A stretch of DNA of 64,000 nt from Gemmatimonadota bacterium. GTDB taxonomy: Bacteria; Gemmatimonadota; Gemmatimonadetes; Longimicrobiales; Gaopeijiaceae. Numbering within the stretch: position 1 is the stretch's first letter; each line of letters begins with the position of its first letter. Location: assembly GCA_022827345.1 (NCBI GenBank), contig JAJDTB010000047.1, forward strand, positions 45,790 to 109,789, given 5' to 3'. This document shows positions 49,827 through 57,456 of this stretch, piece by piece. The translations under genes and the position numbers were made by a program. The notes under the pieces are model-generated. The model ran no database searches, had not been told where the DNA came from, and saw only the letters and a program-made list of their open reading frames with translations.

Positions 49827-50855
49827 CTACCCCAGCAGCGTCTCCACGTGGGCCGCGGCCGCGAGCGCCGTCCCGTCGAGGTTGTATCCGCCCTCGAGCA
49901 GCGACACCAGGCGCCCGTCGCAGCAGCTGTCGGCGTAGTCCATTGCGAGGCGGGTCATGCGGCGGAAGGCATCGTCGGTGAGGTCGAAGCAGCCCAGCAG
50001 GTCGTCGCGGCGGCTGTCGAAGCCCGCTGAAACCAGCACGAAGTCAGGGTCGAAGGCGGCCACCGCGGGCGAGAGGGCGTTGTCCCAGTAGCGCAGCATG
50101 TCCGCATCGGTCGCTCCGCACTCCAGGTGCACGTTGATGTTGAAGCCGGCGCCATCGCCTTCGCCGGTGAGCGACGGGTCGCCGGTGCCTGGGTAGGCGT
50201 TCCAGTCGTGCGCCGAGAAGAACAGCACGGAAGGATCGCTGTAGAAGGCGTTCTGGGTGGCGTTCCCGTGGTGGTAGTCCCAGTCGATGACGACGACCCT
50301 CTCGCAGCCGTGCACCTCCTGCGCATACCGGGCCGCGATCGCTGCGTTCGAGTAGTAGCAGAACCCCTCCTCGGCCCCGGTGTTGTTCGCGTGGTGGCCG
50401 GGCGGACGTATGGCGCAGAAGGCGTTGCGCACGGTGCCGTCGGCCACCGCGTCGACGGCGGTCAGGGCGCCCGACACCGCGAGTTCCGCCACGCGCGCGG
50501 TGATGCCGAGTTGGCGGACCGAGTCGACGTGCTCGGCGGTGTGGTGCGCGCGTATGCGCTGGAGCGGCTCGGCGGAGGGGGCCAGCGGAACGGTGGCTTC
50601 GATCAGGCCGCGGGCCTCGAGTTCGGCGCGAATCCTCACGAGGCGCTCGGGGACCTCCGGCGGGCGACCGCCGTCGGGGCGGATGAGGACGTGGTCGAGG
50701 TAGCGCGCGTCGGAGACGAGGGCGGTGCCGGTGGCGGCAGCACCGGCGGGATCGCCGCCGGGCATGTCGGCATCGCGGGCACACGCTGGCAGCGCCATGG
50801 CCGGTAGCGTACCGACTGCGGCGGCCGCGGCCCTTACAAAGTCACGTCTGTGCAT
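49827..50855 (-). CDS. Histone deacetylase family protein (Tat-exported)
   Basis: ATG at 50853-50855 gives 342 residues beginning MHRRDFVRAAAAAVGTLPAM, a twin-arginine signal. The zinc deacetylase motifs are IRPPGHHANN (H154, H155), DWDYHHGNATQ (D191, D193 and H195) and HDWNAYPGTG. Bacterial members remove acetyl groups from polyamines, small amides or acetoin-related compounds. Export is unusual for this family and suggests a small extracytoplasmic substrate, possibly acetylpolyamines in view of the Pot-type importer elsewhere in the window (inference). Confidence 0.88.
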   Translation of the reverse strand: MHRRDFVRAAAAAVGTLPAMALPACARDADMPGGDPAGAAATGTALVSDARYLDHVLIRPDGGRPPEVPERLVRIRAELEARGLIEATVPLAPSAEPLQRIRAHHTAEHVDSVRQLGITARVAELAVSGALTAVDAVADGTVRNAFCAIRPPGHHANNTGAEEGFCYYSNAAIAARYAQEVHGCERVVVIDWDYHHGNATQNAFYSDPSVLFFSAHDWNAYPGTGDPSLTGEGDGAGFNINVHLECGATDADMLRYWDNALSPAVAAFDPDFVLVSAGFDSRRDDLLGCFDLTDDAFRRMTRLAMDYADSCCDGRLVSLLEGGYNLDGTALAAAAHVETLLG

Positions 50856-50881
50856 GGGCAACGCTTTCATGTCAACCAACC

Positions 50882-50921
50882 TTTACATTGTGACAAGCCC
50901 ACATGACATTCTGGGTAAAGT
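50882..50921. repeat. AT-rich palindrome, copy C (diverged)
   Basis: CTTTAC (50882-50887) and GTAAAG (50916-50921) bracket a segment with GACATTCTG (50906-50914), the same core found at 28626 and close to 34180. The element lies just upstream of the histone-deacetylase-like gene (start 50855, minus strand), a position suited to a promoter or operator. Confidence 0.4.
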
Positions 50922-51033
50922 GACCTTAGCATTCGGATTCGCGTGTGGCAAACACCGGTAAGGAGACAGTGGCGGCCGAAGTCGGGGATGGAGTTCGCGG
51001 CAGCCTGGAAGTAGCGTTCCCGGGCGCGGTCGG

Positions 51034-51450
51034 TCACAGCGGCGGCGGCCCGTGCTCGGCGTGCAACCGGATCAATGCGATCCCGTCAACGTGCTCGAAG
51101 TGACGGTCGGCCGAAACAAGATCGGCCCCCGTTTCCATCGCGTGCCCGGCGATCCAGAGATCGTTTGTAGGGATGGGGCGCCCTCTGGCGCGCAACGACG
51201 CAGCGATCCTCGAATAGCGGTCGGCGGTGGTCGCTCCGACCGGCACGAAGGACACGTAGGGATTGTCGAGGAAGGCCCGCATCGCCCGGGCGTTGCGCTC
51301 GTAGCGCGAGCCGTGCCGGAAACCGTACAGAAGCTCACCGAGCACGACGGCGGACAGCAGGACTTCCTCGGCACCGCGTACGATCCGGCTGACCTGCTCG
51401 CGCCCCCGCATGAGTTGCGAATAGGCATTCGAGTCGAGCAGGACCCTCAT
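51034..51450 (-). CDS. vapC: PIN-domain ribonuclease toxin (VapC-like), module 2
   Basis: ATG at 51448-51450 overlaps the antitoxin stop (ATGA), giving 138 residues; GTG 51456 is an alternative. Acidic residues are visible in VLLDSNAYSQLM, VLGELLYGF, PTNDLWIAGHA and SADRHFEHVDG. It resembles the toxin at 7142-7579 in the same layout (LLDSNAY/CLDTSAY, NDLWIAGHA/NDIWIAACA), so the modules are related. It is the last gene before a 178-base gap leading to the histone-deacetylase-like gene. Confidence 0.88.
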   Translation of the reverse strand: MRVLLDSNAYSQLMRGREQVSRIVRGAEEVLLSAVVLGELLYGFRHGSRYERNARAMRAFLDNPYVSFVPVGATTADRYSRIAASLRARGRPIPTNDLWIAGHAMETGADLVSADRHFEHVDGIALIRLHAEHGPPPL

Positions 51451-51722
51451 TCCCACATGGCCTCGTCGATGGTCTCGAAGTGGCGCAGAGCCCGCTCGAA
51501 CTCTTCCGCCTCGGCGTCGCTCCAGGTGCCGATCAGGTGGTCCAGCGACGAGCCGACGGTATCCGGGCCCTGTCTGTCGTCCAGCCCCGCTCCTCGGCGC
51601 ATGAGCTTCACGGCGGCCCGGTTGAGCGACGTGCCGTCACGGTTGGCGAGGCGCCGAATCGCCCGGACCAACTCGTCCCCCAGGCCGCGCACGGTAAGCT
51701 GGTTCACGGGGTGTCTCTCCAT
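51447..51722 (-). CDS. vapB: Ribbon-helix-helix antitoxin (VapB-like), module 2
   Basis: This 91-residue protein begins MERHPVNQLTVRGLGDELVRAI, a ribbon-helix-helix start, with SLNRAAVKLMRRGAG in the second helix. Its tail (TWSDAEAEEFE, FETIDEAMWE) is the same pattern as in the first vapBC module (GWSEEDAREFE, IDPEMWK). It begins six bases after the ATP-grasp gene ends, and a TATAAT box lies inside that gene's 3' end. Confidence 0.85.
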   Translation of the reverse strand: MERHPVNQLTVRGLGDELVRAIRRLANRDGTSLNRAAVKLMRRGAGLDDRQGPDTVGSSLDHLIGTWSDAEAEEFERALRHFETIDEAMWE

Positions 51723-51728
51723 TGTGAC

Positions 51729-52793
51729 TCATATTACGATTGGTTTTGCCTCATTATATGACTCACGCACGCTTCGAGCAAACGGCCGAGCCGGGGTGCC
51801 ACCGTCCGGCTGAGAAGCGACGTAGTCCGGGACGACCGCGGACACAGACCGCAGGCGACCCTCCTCCGCAGCCACACCCCGCACATATCGCGCCACCTCC
51901 CGCATCCCGTCGATGCCGATCCGGGCGCCCAGGGCCTGGTTGTAGTTGGTCGTGCCGTTGATGTCGTAGGTGTAGCGGTTGCCCAGGCCGTCCTCCACGA
52001 ATTCGATCCCGGCGATCTCGATTCCTTCGGCGTCGCACATGCCGATGTACTGCCTCACCAGCGGATCGTCCGCCGCGATCGGCGACGCGCCGAATAGGCC
52101 GGTCGCACCGCCACCAGCCCGTGGCATCGGGTTGCAGACATCCGAGGGGCAGAGCTCAAATCCCTCGGCGGTCGAACTGCGCATCGCCAGCACGAACCGG
52201 CCGCCTACGATCTCCACCCTGGTGATGAACGCCTCGGGCGCGCCGATATACTCCTGCAGGATCATTCTCGCGCCGGGTCCGGCGTCGAAACGGGCGCCGT
52301 CGAGGTGCGCCGCGAGGTCACCCGGGTCGTGAAAGAGCCGGATCCCCAGACCCTTCCCCCCCTGATCGTGCTTCGTGATGAACGGGCCGTCGAAGGTGGC
52401 GGCGGCGGCAAGCAGATGCTCCCTCCCGACGGCCAGCACGGTGCGCGGCGTCCGGATCGCGTGCCGGCGCAGGACGATGTCCTGCCGAAGCTTGCTCATC
52501 TCCAGCTCGAAGGCCGCGAGCCCGTTGATCACGCGGCGGCCGCTCGACTCGAGCCGGTACAGGAGCTGGCGGGCAAGCTCGACCGTGTGTACGTGGCCGC
52601 GGGTGTGCGACGACGGACTGATGCGGTTCATCCAGATGCCCTCGGGAGGCGGCACCGACGGGTCGACGATGCCCTCGTTGACGTGCACGAGGCGGACCCG
52701 GAAGCCCTCCCGCTCGAGGGCCTCCTGAAGAGGCGGAATCCAGGCGGGGTTTTCGTAGAGGACGTTTATCGTGGGAAGAACAGGGCTGATCAT
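51729..52793 (-). CDS. RimK-like ATP-grasp ligase next to a Cys-rich peptide
   Basis: This 354-residue ATP-grasp protein resembles RimK-type carboxylate-amine ligases. The preATP-grasp part shows WMNRISPSSHTRGHVH and VINGLAAFELEMSKLRQDI. The ATP-binding part has FITKHDQGGKGLGIRLF (K141, glycine-rich loop), ILQEYIG, RVEIVGGRFV, and the metal end IAGIEFVEDG with YDINGTTNYN (E264, D277, N279). Such enzymes form peptide bonds, esters or amides using ATP, including in graspetide and other RiPP pathways. A 35-residue peptide gene precedes it by 107 bases, separated by a terminator. The C-terminal end (ESYNEAKPIVI) is coded by AT-rich DNA that also holds the vapBC promoter, so the tail may be an acquired extension. 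Confidence 0.86.
   Translation of the reverse strand: MISPVLPTINVLYENPAWIPPLQEALEREGFRVRLVHVNEGIVDPSVPPPEGIWMNRISPSSHTRGHVHTVELARQLLYRLESSGRRVINGLAAFELEMSKLRQDIVLRRHAIRTPRTVLAVGREHLLAAAATFDGPFITKHDQGGKGLGIRLFHDPGDLAAHLDGARFDAGPGARMILQEYIGAPEAFITRVEIVGGRFVLAMRSSTAEGFELCPSDVCNPMPRAGGGATGLFGASPIAADDPLVRQYIGMCDAEGIEIAGIEFVEDGLGNRYTYDINGTTNYNQALGARIGIDGMREVARYVRGVAAEEGRLRSVSAVVPDYVASQPDGGTPARPFARSVRESYNEAKPIVI
51753..51781 (-). promoter_or_regulatory. Promoter of vapBC module 2 inside the ATP-grasp gene
   Basis: On the minus strand a perfect -10 TATAAT (51753-51758) is preceded at 17-bp spacing by TTGCTC (51776-51781). Transcription would start about 30 bases before the antitoxin ATG. TGACTCA-like half sites flank the region (51725-51731 and 51759-51765). 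Confidence 0.5.
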
Positions 52794-52842
52794 GTTGATA
52801 TCTCAAGTTTCGAAGGGTCTGACGCGGTTGATGCGGGGCACG

Positions 52843-52876
52843 AAAAAAGCCGCCCGGGTCGGTTGACCGGGGCGGC
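52843..52876 (-). terminator. Rho-independent terminator between peptide and ATP-grasp genes
   Basis: On the minus strand a 12-bp stem (GCCGCCCCGGTC with GACCCGGGCGGC, one mismatch) with an AACC loop is followed by TTTTTT. It lies 25 bases after the peptide stop and 50 bases before the ATP-grasp start, so it would end most peptide transcripts and let some read-through reach the ligase gene. Confidence 0.8.
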
Positions 52877-52900
52877 TCGGAAGAGGCTTGGGCCAAAGGC

Positions 52901-53008
52901 TCAGCGCATCGTCACACCCCGGGTCCGGGCGGCGCAGGTACACGCACAGCTACAGGTGCAGGTCGTGCCGCGGGCAAAGGCTGCCGTGATGAGCGACGGG
53001 TGCGTCAT
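52901..53008 (-). CDS. Small Cys-rich peptide, candidate RiPP precursor
   Basis: The gene codes for 35 residues: a leader-like MTHPSLITAAFARGTT and a core with five cysteines at 17, 19, 21, 23 and 25 (CTCSCACTC), ending AARTRGVTMR. Its ATG overlaps the TM2 gene stop (ATGA) and is preceded by GAAGGG. Alternating Cys with Thr, Ser and Ala is typical of modified peptides and of metal-binding peptides, and unlikely by chance. The gene is followed by a strong terminator and an ATP-grasp ligase gene, as in many peptide-modification loci. No YcaO, LanM or radical SAM gene is present nearby. Assignment as a precursor is inference. Confidence 0.55.
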   Translation of the reverse strand: MTHPSLITAAFARGTTCTCSCACTCAARTRGVTMR

Positions 53009-53592
53009 GAGCCCTTCACCAGTTCCGGAAAGCGGTAGACGATGACGCCTGTGCCAGGCGCGTTGTCCACATCCACATACCCCTTGTCGGACATTTGGTT
53101 CAGGGCCTTCTCGATCTCCTCGAATGACTTGTCCGTCGCCAACACACCCTGCGTGACCGTGAGCTCTCCACCGTTGTCCACCGCGGCCCTCAACAACTGC
53201 TGCCGCAGGCTCGGCGGTTTGGAAGGCTTGCGTTTCGATTTGCCCGTCGTGGCCTGCGGCTGGACCGTCACCTGCTGCGGTGGCAGGATGCGTCCCTCGT
53301 GGAAGGGCAGCGGGACGCGTCCGTCGCGGAAGTTGGCATTCCGCACCAGGGTCTTCATCCTGAACAGGTCGAGGACTTGCCCTACCCCGAGCAGGCCGAG
53401 GGTGACCAGCCACAACAGGCCCGTGAACGGCTTGCCCAGGTAGAAGCGATGGATCCCGCAGGCCCCCAGGAGACCGGTGCACCACAGCCCGAATCCCATG
53501 CCCGTCGAGTAGGGCGCCTTGCCGCTCCCCTGTTGCACCGCGGGAACGTTCACATTCAGGTTGACCGAAAGTTCTCCGGCTTTCTCACTCAT
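53005..53592 (-). CDS. TM2 domain protein with C-terminal winged-helix-like region
   Basis: ATG at 53590-53592 follows GAGGGG and gives 195 residues. The TM2 domain (about 30-85) has two membrane segments linked by GIHRFYLGKPFTGLLW, the family signature. The C-terminal part (about 125-190) resembles a winged helix: LRQQLLRAAVDNGGELTV, then EEIEKALNQMSDKGYVDVD and VIVYRFPELV. TM2 proteins of this type are widespread and of unknown role. Its stop overlaps the start of the Cys-rich peptide, so the two are co-translated. Confidence 0.87.
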   Translation of the reverse strand: MSEKAGELSVNLNVNVPAVQQGSGKAPYSTGMGFGLWCTGLLGACGIHRFYLGKPFTGLLWLVTLGLLGVGQVLDLFRMKTLVRNANFRDGRVPLPFHEGRILPPQQVTVQPQATTGKSKRKPSKPPSLRQQLLRAAVDNGGELTVTQGVLATDKSFEEIEKALNQMSDKGYVDVDNAPGTGVIVYRFPELVKGS

Positions 53593-53734
53593 GGTGGCCC
53601 CTCTTACCGCCCCTTGACGCATCCCGCAATTCCGGACGCTGAATCTGTTCAAAAACGGGGGATTTGGACAGCCTTGGGCGGGCAGTGGGCTGGCGGTTCC
53701 GGTCGCTTGCGGCGGCGCCCGCTGCCGTGATCGG

Positions 53735-54352
53735 TCAGTCCGGCGGAAGCGGGTGCAGCGGCCAGCGCGGGACGCTGCCCGGCCCCCCGTCTTCGCTTGC
53801 GATCGACGCTTTGAAGCCTACCCGGCCCCCGGCCGCTTTCCACTCCACGGCGTGCGGCACTCCTTCACCCGCCAGCTCTTCCAGCATTGAGCGCACCTCG
53901 TCCGCGAGACGGTGGTCGAAGAGGTGGGGGTGGTCCAGGTACCAGGCGACCCACGGCTCGGTGCGCAGGTGATCCTTGAAGGAGCGGCGGTAGGAATCCC
54001 ACATCTTCTCTTCCATCGCCCCGGTCTCGCGCTGGTAGACGAGATTGCCGAAATGGCGGTAGATCGCAGTCATGTAGGAATCCCAGCGCAACTGCTCCCC
54101 GGGTGTGAGGCTGGCGGGATCGTCGGCCGCCCGGGCGAGAAAGTCGGCGAGTTCCCGGTCGCGGAAGAGGTGCTCGAGCAGGCGGATGCTGTTCTCGACC
54201 ATCGAGTTGAAGGTGGCCGCGCGCACGCTTCTCGTATTGCGCCGCGTCTGCTCGTGGCCGAGCCGCATCTGGCGCGCGACCAGAAGCAGAGACAGAACGA
54301 CGCCCAGGGCGCCGATGAACTCGCCGAGGTTCCCGAGTATGTCAAAGTTCAT
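53735..54352 (-). CDS. Membrane-anchored protein of unknown function
   Basis: This 205-residue protein begins MNFDILGNLGEFIGALGVVLSLLL, a single N-terminal membrane segment, then a helical soluble part (VARQMRLGHEQTRRNTRSVR, FNSMVENSIRLLEHLFRDRELADFL). The layout matches a common uncharacterised family in marine and soil bacteria in which a short anchor precedes a helical domain with a RxxFxxxL-type core. No catalytic motif is visible. It stands alone on the minus strand. The C-terminal tail is glycine- and proline-rich. Confidence 0.7.
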   Translation of the reverse strand: MNFDILGNLGEFIGALGVVLSLLLVARQMRLGHEQTRRNTRSVRAATFNSMVENSIRLLEHLFRDRELADFLARAADDPASLTPGEQLRWDSYMTAIYRHFGNLVYQRETGAMEEKMWDSYRRSFKDHLRTEPWVAWYLDHPHLFDHRLADEVRSMLEELAGEGVPHAVEWKAAGGRVGFKASIASEDGGPGSVPRWPLHPLPPD

Positions 54353-54699
54353 TCGAACTCTCCGATGTCGTACCAGTCGAGTGCCCGGTCCGGGACACCG
54401 TCACGGATCCGTTCCTCGTACGAGGCGGCGGGTGGGCGCGGTCGTGTACGGCATGAGGCGGATTCCCAGGTTGCACGGGCCTGATCGGCTTTCAAGGAGG
54501 CAGAATGGCGAGGGCCGCGTTTGACGTCAATCGAGTCGGACGTTGAGTGCCTGATCACGGCTGATGACGGCCGCCGAGTGACCAGCGGCCCGCAACGTTC
54601 GACCGCCTGACGGGTATATTGACATTAGCGCCGTCACGGCCTGTTGTGACCCGACACGGGACGCGAGTGGCGGTGACGCTGTACCGAAGGAGGACTCCA
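54353..54699. other. 347-bp intergenic region
   Basis: The region separates two divergent genes and holds no convincing protein gene. A TTGACA hexamer at 54619-54624, followed at 17 bases by the weak TGTTGT (54642-54647), could be the promoter for the DUF4377 lipoprotein. An AAGGAGGA ribosome-binding site is at 54687-54694. Confidence 0.5.
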
Positions 54700-55482
54700 A
54701 TGCGCGCTCGAAGCGCTGCTCCCCTGTGTCTGCTGACCCTGGCCCTTGGCGGCTGTGACCTCTTCGGGCTCGGGTACATCGAGGAGCGGGAAGTGACCGT
54801 AGGTCCCACCCTGGCCAAGTGCTACGGCGTGGGCTTGCAGTCATGCATGGTGGTCGACGGCGGATTGTTCTATGACGGAATCGAAGGATTCGACTACGAG
54901 CCCGGCTACGACTATCGCCTCCGGATCGGCAAGTACGATCCCTGGGACGGCGGGGAACCCCCGCAGGACGCCGGCCGGTACGCCTACCGTCTGCTGGAGC
55001 AACTGGAGAAAATCCCCGCACCGTCCACCCCCGCAACCCTGTCGCTGGGGGCGACGCGGGTAACATGCCTCCACAGCGACGACTTCTGCCCGGTGGTGGA
55101 CGGCGCGCCGTACGACGACATGATCACCAGCTTCGAGTACGAGGGCGGCGATCACTACACCCTCGAAGCCAACCAGTATCGCGATGGCCGCTACGTGCTG
55201 AGTAAAATCGCCTCGAGAACCAGGGCAACGGGCAGGGAAGAGGAGATCACCATCGATCGGCACCGGGTCCAGTGCGACGACGGGCACCCCGGGTACTGCA
55301 AGGTGGTCAACGGCGCTCCGTACCGCGGCGAGATCGTCGGCTTCGATCCGCGGCACGAGGACAACTACCGCCTGCGCGTCGAGAGGTTCGACATGTTTCC
55401 CGACGGGATGACCGGGTCACCCCTCGTTCCGGCCCACGGCTATCGGTGGCTGGAAACGCTGGAGCGGACGCCGGGCGGCTGA
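54700..55482 (+). CDS. Lipoprotein with three DUF4377 repeats
   Basis: ATG 54700, six bases after AAGGAGGA, gives 260 residues with a lipobox (LALGGC). Three DUF4377-like units follow (about 28-105, 110-185, 190-258). Each has a cysteine pair (KCYGVGLQSCMVV, TCLHSDDFCPVV, QCDDGHPGYCKVV), then a Y.D.I..F.YE.GY.Y.L segment. DUF4377 domains are small exported domains of unknown role, related to heat-shock HslJ-type lipoproteins. Three units in one chain is unusual. The paired cysteines may form disulphides. Confidence 0.83.
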   Translation: MRARSAAPLCLLTLALGGCDLFGLGYIEEREVTVGPTLAKCYGVGLQSCMVVDGGLFYDGIEGFDYEPGYDYRLRIGKYDPWDGGEPPQDAGRYAYRLLEQLEKIPAPSTPATLSLGATRVTCLHSDDFCPVVDGAPYDDMITSFEYEGGDHYTLEANQYRDGRYVLSKIASRTRATGREEEITIDRHRVQCDDGHPGYCKVVNGAPYRGEIVGFDPRHEDNYRLRVERFDMFPDGMTGSPLVPAHGYRWLETLERTPGG

Positions 55483-55500
55483 TTCGCGGCTGACGAGCAG

Positions 55501-55536
55501 TTTGTCCGCCACTTCGGGGCGGATTTGGCGGACAAA
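55501..55536. repeat. 36-bp palindromic element, copy 1
   Basis: TTTGTCCGCC (55501-55510) and GGCGGACAAA (55527-55536) form a perfect 10-bp inverted repeat around a 16-bp centre. A second copy at 60465-60500 matches at 30 of 36 positions. It lies 18 bases downstream of the DUF4377 gene stop. Confidence 0.7.
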
Positions 55537-55542
55537 TCCGAG

Positions 55543-55716
55543 TCACTCGGCTGGTTGACGCTCGCCCGCACACGACGCGCGGGTGCGGAGGTCGGTGGTC
55601 GTCTCATCGACCTCATCCGCCGTCAACAAGGGGGATCGCTCTCGCGGAACCGCGACCACGACCGAGCCACGCCGCTCAAGCGAGACCTGCATGGTAGTTT
55701 GCATGGTAATACTCAT
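55543..55716 (-). CDS. Possible small protein, 57 residues
   Basis: An open frame starting MSITMQTTMQVSLERRGSV has an AT-rich start region and ends before the 36-bp palindrome. The N-terminus reads like a small antitoxin strand, but no family is recognised, no ribosome-binding site is clear and no toxin gene follows. It lies downstream of the hydantoinase-like gene on the same strand. It may be non-coding. Confidence 0.25.
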   Translation of the reverse strand: MSITMQTTMQVSLERRGSVVVAVPRERSPLLTADEVDETTTDLRTRASCAGERQPAE

Positions 55717-55751
55717 GCCATTTGTGGTGCCATCGATCAAGGGCGGGGGGA

Positions 55752-57218
55752 TTACGGCGCCCGCCACTTCCCGCGGCGCAGCAGTCCGCCGCTGCCCGCC
55801 CCGGCCAGAATCTCCCCGTTCTCGTACACCACCTCGCCCCGGCGCAGCGTCATCACGGGCCAGCCGGTGACCTCCCACCCCGAGTAGACCGAGAAGCCGG
55901 TGCCCGAGAACATGTCCTCGTCGCGGATGGTGCGCGTCTCGTCCGGATCCCAGAGGACGATATCGGCGTCCGAGCCCACCGCGATCGTGCCCTTGCGCGG
56001 ATAGAGCCCGAAGAGTTTGGCCGCGTTGGTCGAGGTCACCGCCACGAATCGCTCTTCGGAGATGCGGCCCCGCACCACGCCCTCGGACCAGAGCATCGGC
56101 CGCACTACCTGAAGGTTGTTGAGGCCGGCGCGGTGGCGGGAAATCGTCTGCGACGGGTCCATCTTCTCCTCGCGTAGATAGGCGACATGGTCGGTGCCGA
56201 GCACATGCACCGATCCGTTTGCGATGCCGGCCCAAAGGGCGTCCTGGTCACGCTGCCCGCGCAGGGGCGGCTGTCCCACGTAGAGGCCGCGGTCGGGGCC
56301 CTCGAAGCGGTCGCGCGTGAAGTGGAGGTAGATGGGACGGGTCTCGACGAAGACGCTGAGCCCGCGTGACTGGGCGTCCTGCAGCACCCGCAGAGAACCC
56401 TCGGAAGAGACGTGGACCGCGTAGATCGGCGCGCCGGTGGCCTCGGCCATGGCGACCGCGCGCTGGGTGGCCACCACTTCGCCGACCACGGGACGGCTGT
56501 CCGGGAAGTACTCGAGCGACGTGCGTCCCGCGGCCGTCAGCTCGGCGACCGCGTGGGCCAGGATGGGCCCGTCCTCGCAGTGCACCATGGTCAGGATGCC
56601 GGCGCGCCCCGCCGCGTCCATGGTCGCCATGTAGTCGGGCACTTCGGCGTCGAACACGGACCGCACCATGAAGATCTTGGTGCTGGTCTGGCCGGTCTCG
56701 GCGGCCAGGGTGGTCATCTCGCCCTCCTGGGTCGCCGGATCGTTGATGCCCGCATGCAGGATGACGTCCGCAACCGCCTGCTCGCGGATGAGGGCCGCCT
56801 CGCGCTCGATCGCCTGGGCGAGCGTCCGCCCCCCGGCCGGAAAGGCGAAGTTCGAGATCGTCGTGATGCCCCCCGCGAGCGCCGCCCGCGACCCGGTGCG
56901 GTAGTCGTCGCGAAGGCGGCTGCTCAGGTGGACGTGAGGGTCCACGCCGCCCGGCATGACCAGCAGCCCGGAGGCGTCGATCGTACGGGCACCTGCCCCG
57001 GCGGCCAGTCCGGTCCCGATCTCCACGATGGTCCCGTCGCGCACCCGCACGTCGGCGGCGAAGCGTCCCTCGGAGGTGACCACGGTACCGCCGCTGACGA
57101 GGATTTCCTGGGGGACGGCGGCCTCGACCGGGCTGGTGGCGGCCAGCGTCGCGAGGAGCACGGCGACCGCGGCGGCGGTGTGGAGCGGGTGGGCGGGGAA
57201 GTCCTGCGAGGCGGCCAT
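55752..57218 (-). CDS. Exported dihydropyrimidinase/hydantoinase-like amidohydrolase
   Basis: ATG at 57216-57218, with GGAGG upstream, gives 488 residues with a signal peptide ending PVEAA. The dimetal motifs are MPGGVDPHVHLSS (HxH), TKIFMVRS with the lysine that is carboxylated in this family, TMVHCEDG, YAVHVSS and LGTDHVAY. Members hydrolyse cyclic amides such as hydantoins and dihydropyrimidines, or are dihydroorotase-like. Export is unusual for this class. It is divergent from the Fic gene, with about 240 bases between starts. Confidence 0.9.
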   Translation of the reverse strand: MAASQDFPAHPLHTAAAVAVLLATLAATSPVEAAVPQEILVSGGTVVTSEGRFAADVRVRDGTIVEIGTGLAAGAGARTIDASGLLVMPGGVDPHVHLSSRLRDDYRTGSRAALAGGITTISNFAFPAGGRTLAQAIEREAALIREQAVADVILHAGINDPATQEGEMTTLAAETGQTSTKIFMVRSVFDAEVPDYMATMDAAGRAGILTMVHCEDGPILAHAVAELTAAGRTSLEYFPDSRPVVGEVVATQRAVAMAEATGAPIYAVHVSSEGSLRVLQDAQSRGLSVFVETRPIYLHFTRDRFEGPDRGLYVGQPPLRGQRDQDALWAGIANGSVHVLGTDHVAYLREEKMDPSQTISRHRAGLNNLQVVRPMLWSEGVVRGRISEERFVAVTSTNAAKLFGLYPRKGTIAVGSDADIVLWDPDETRTIRDEDMFSGTGFSVYSGWEVTGWPVMTLRRGEVVYENGEILAGAGSGGLLRRGKWRAP

Positions 57219-57456
57219 CGTGTCCTCCGGGCAGCGGGTCGGCGATGTCGGACACCATAGCCAGGCCACACGACGGATCGCCAGCCGTTGCCCGTAGCGT
57301 GCGCCTCGGTTACACCAGGACGACTCGCTACTTCGATTCCAAGCGGCGGCGATAGCCTCGATCTCAAACATCAGTCGGAGGACAAACGACGCTTTTTTCC
57401 TATTTTTCCTTCGTTACATTACAATTATTCGCACAAACGCAACCTTCGGACCCGCT

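Noticed and set aside
52901..53008. Reading the Cys-rich peptide as a classical thiazole/oxazole or lanthipeptide precursor
   Set aside because: No cyclodehydratase (YcaO), dehydrogenase or lanthionine synthetase gene is visible in the window.
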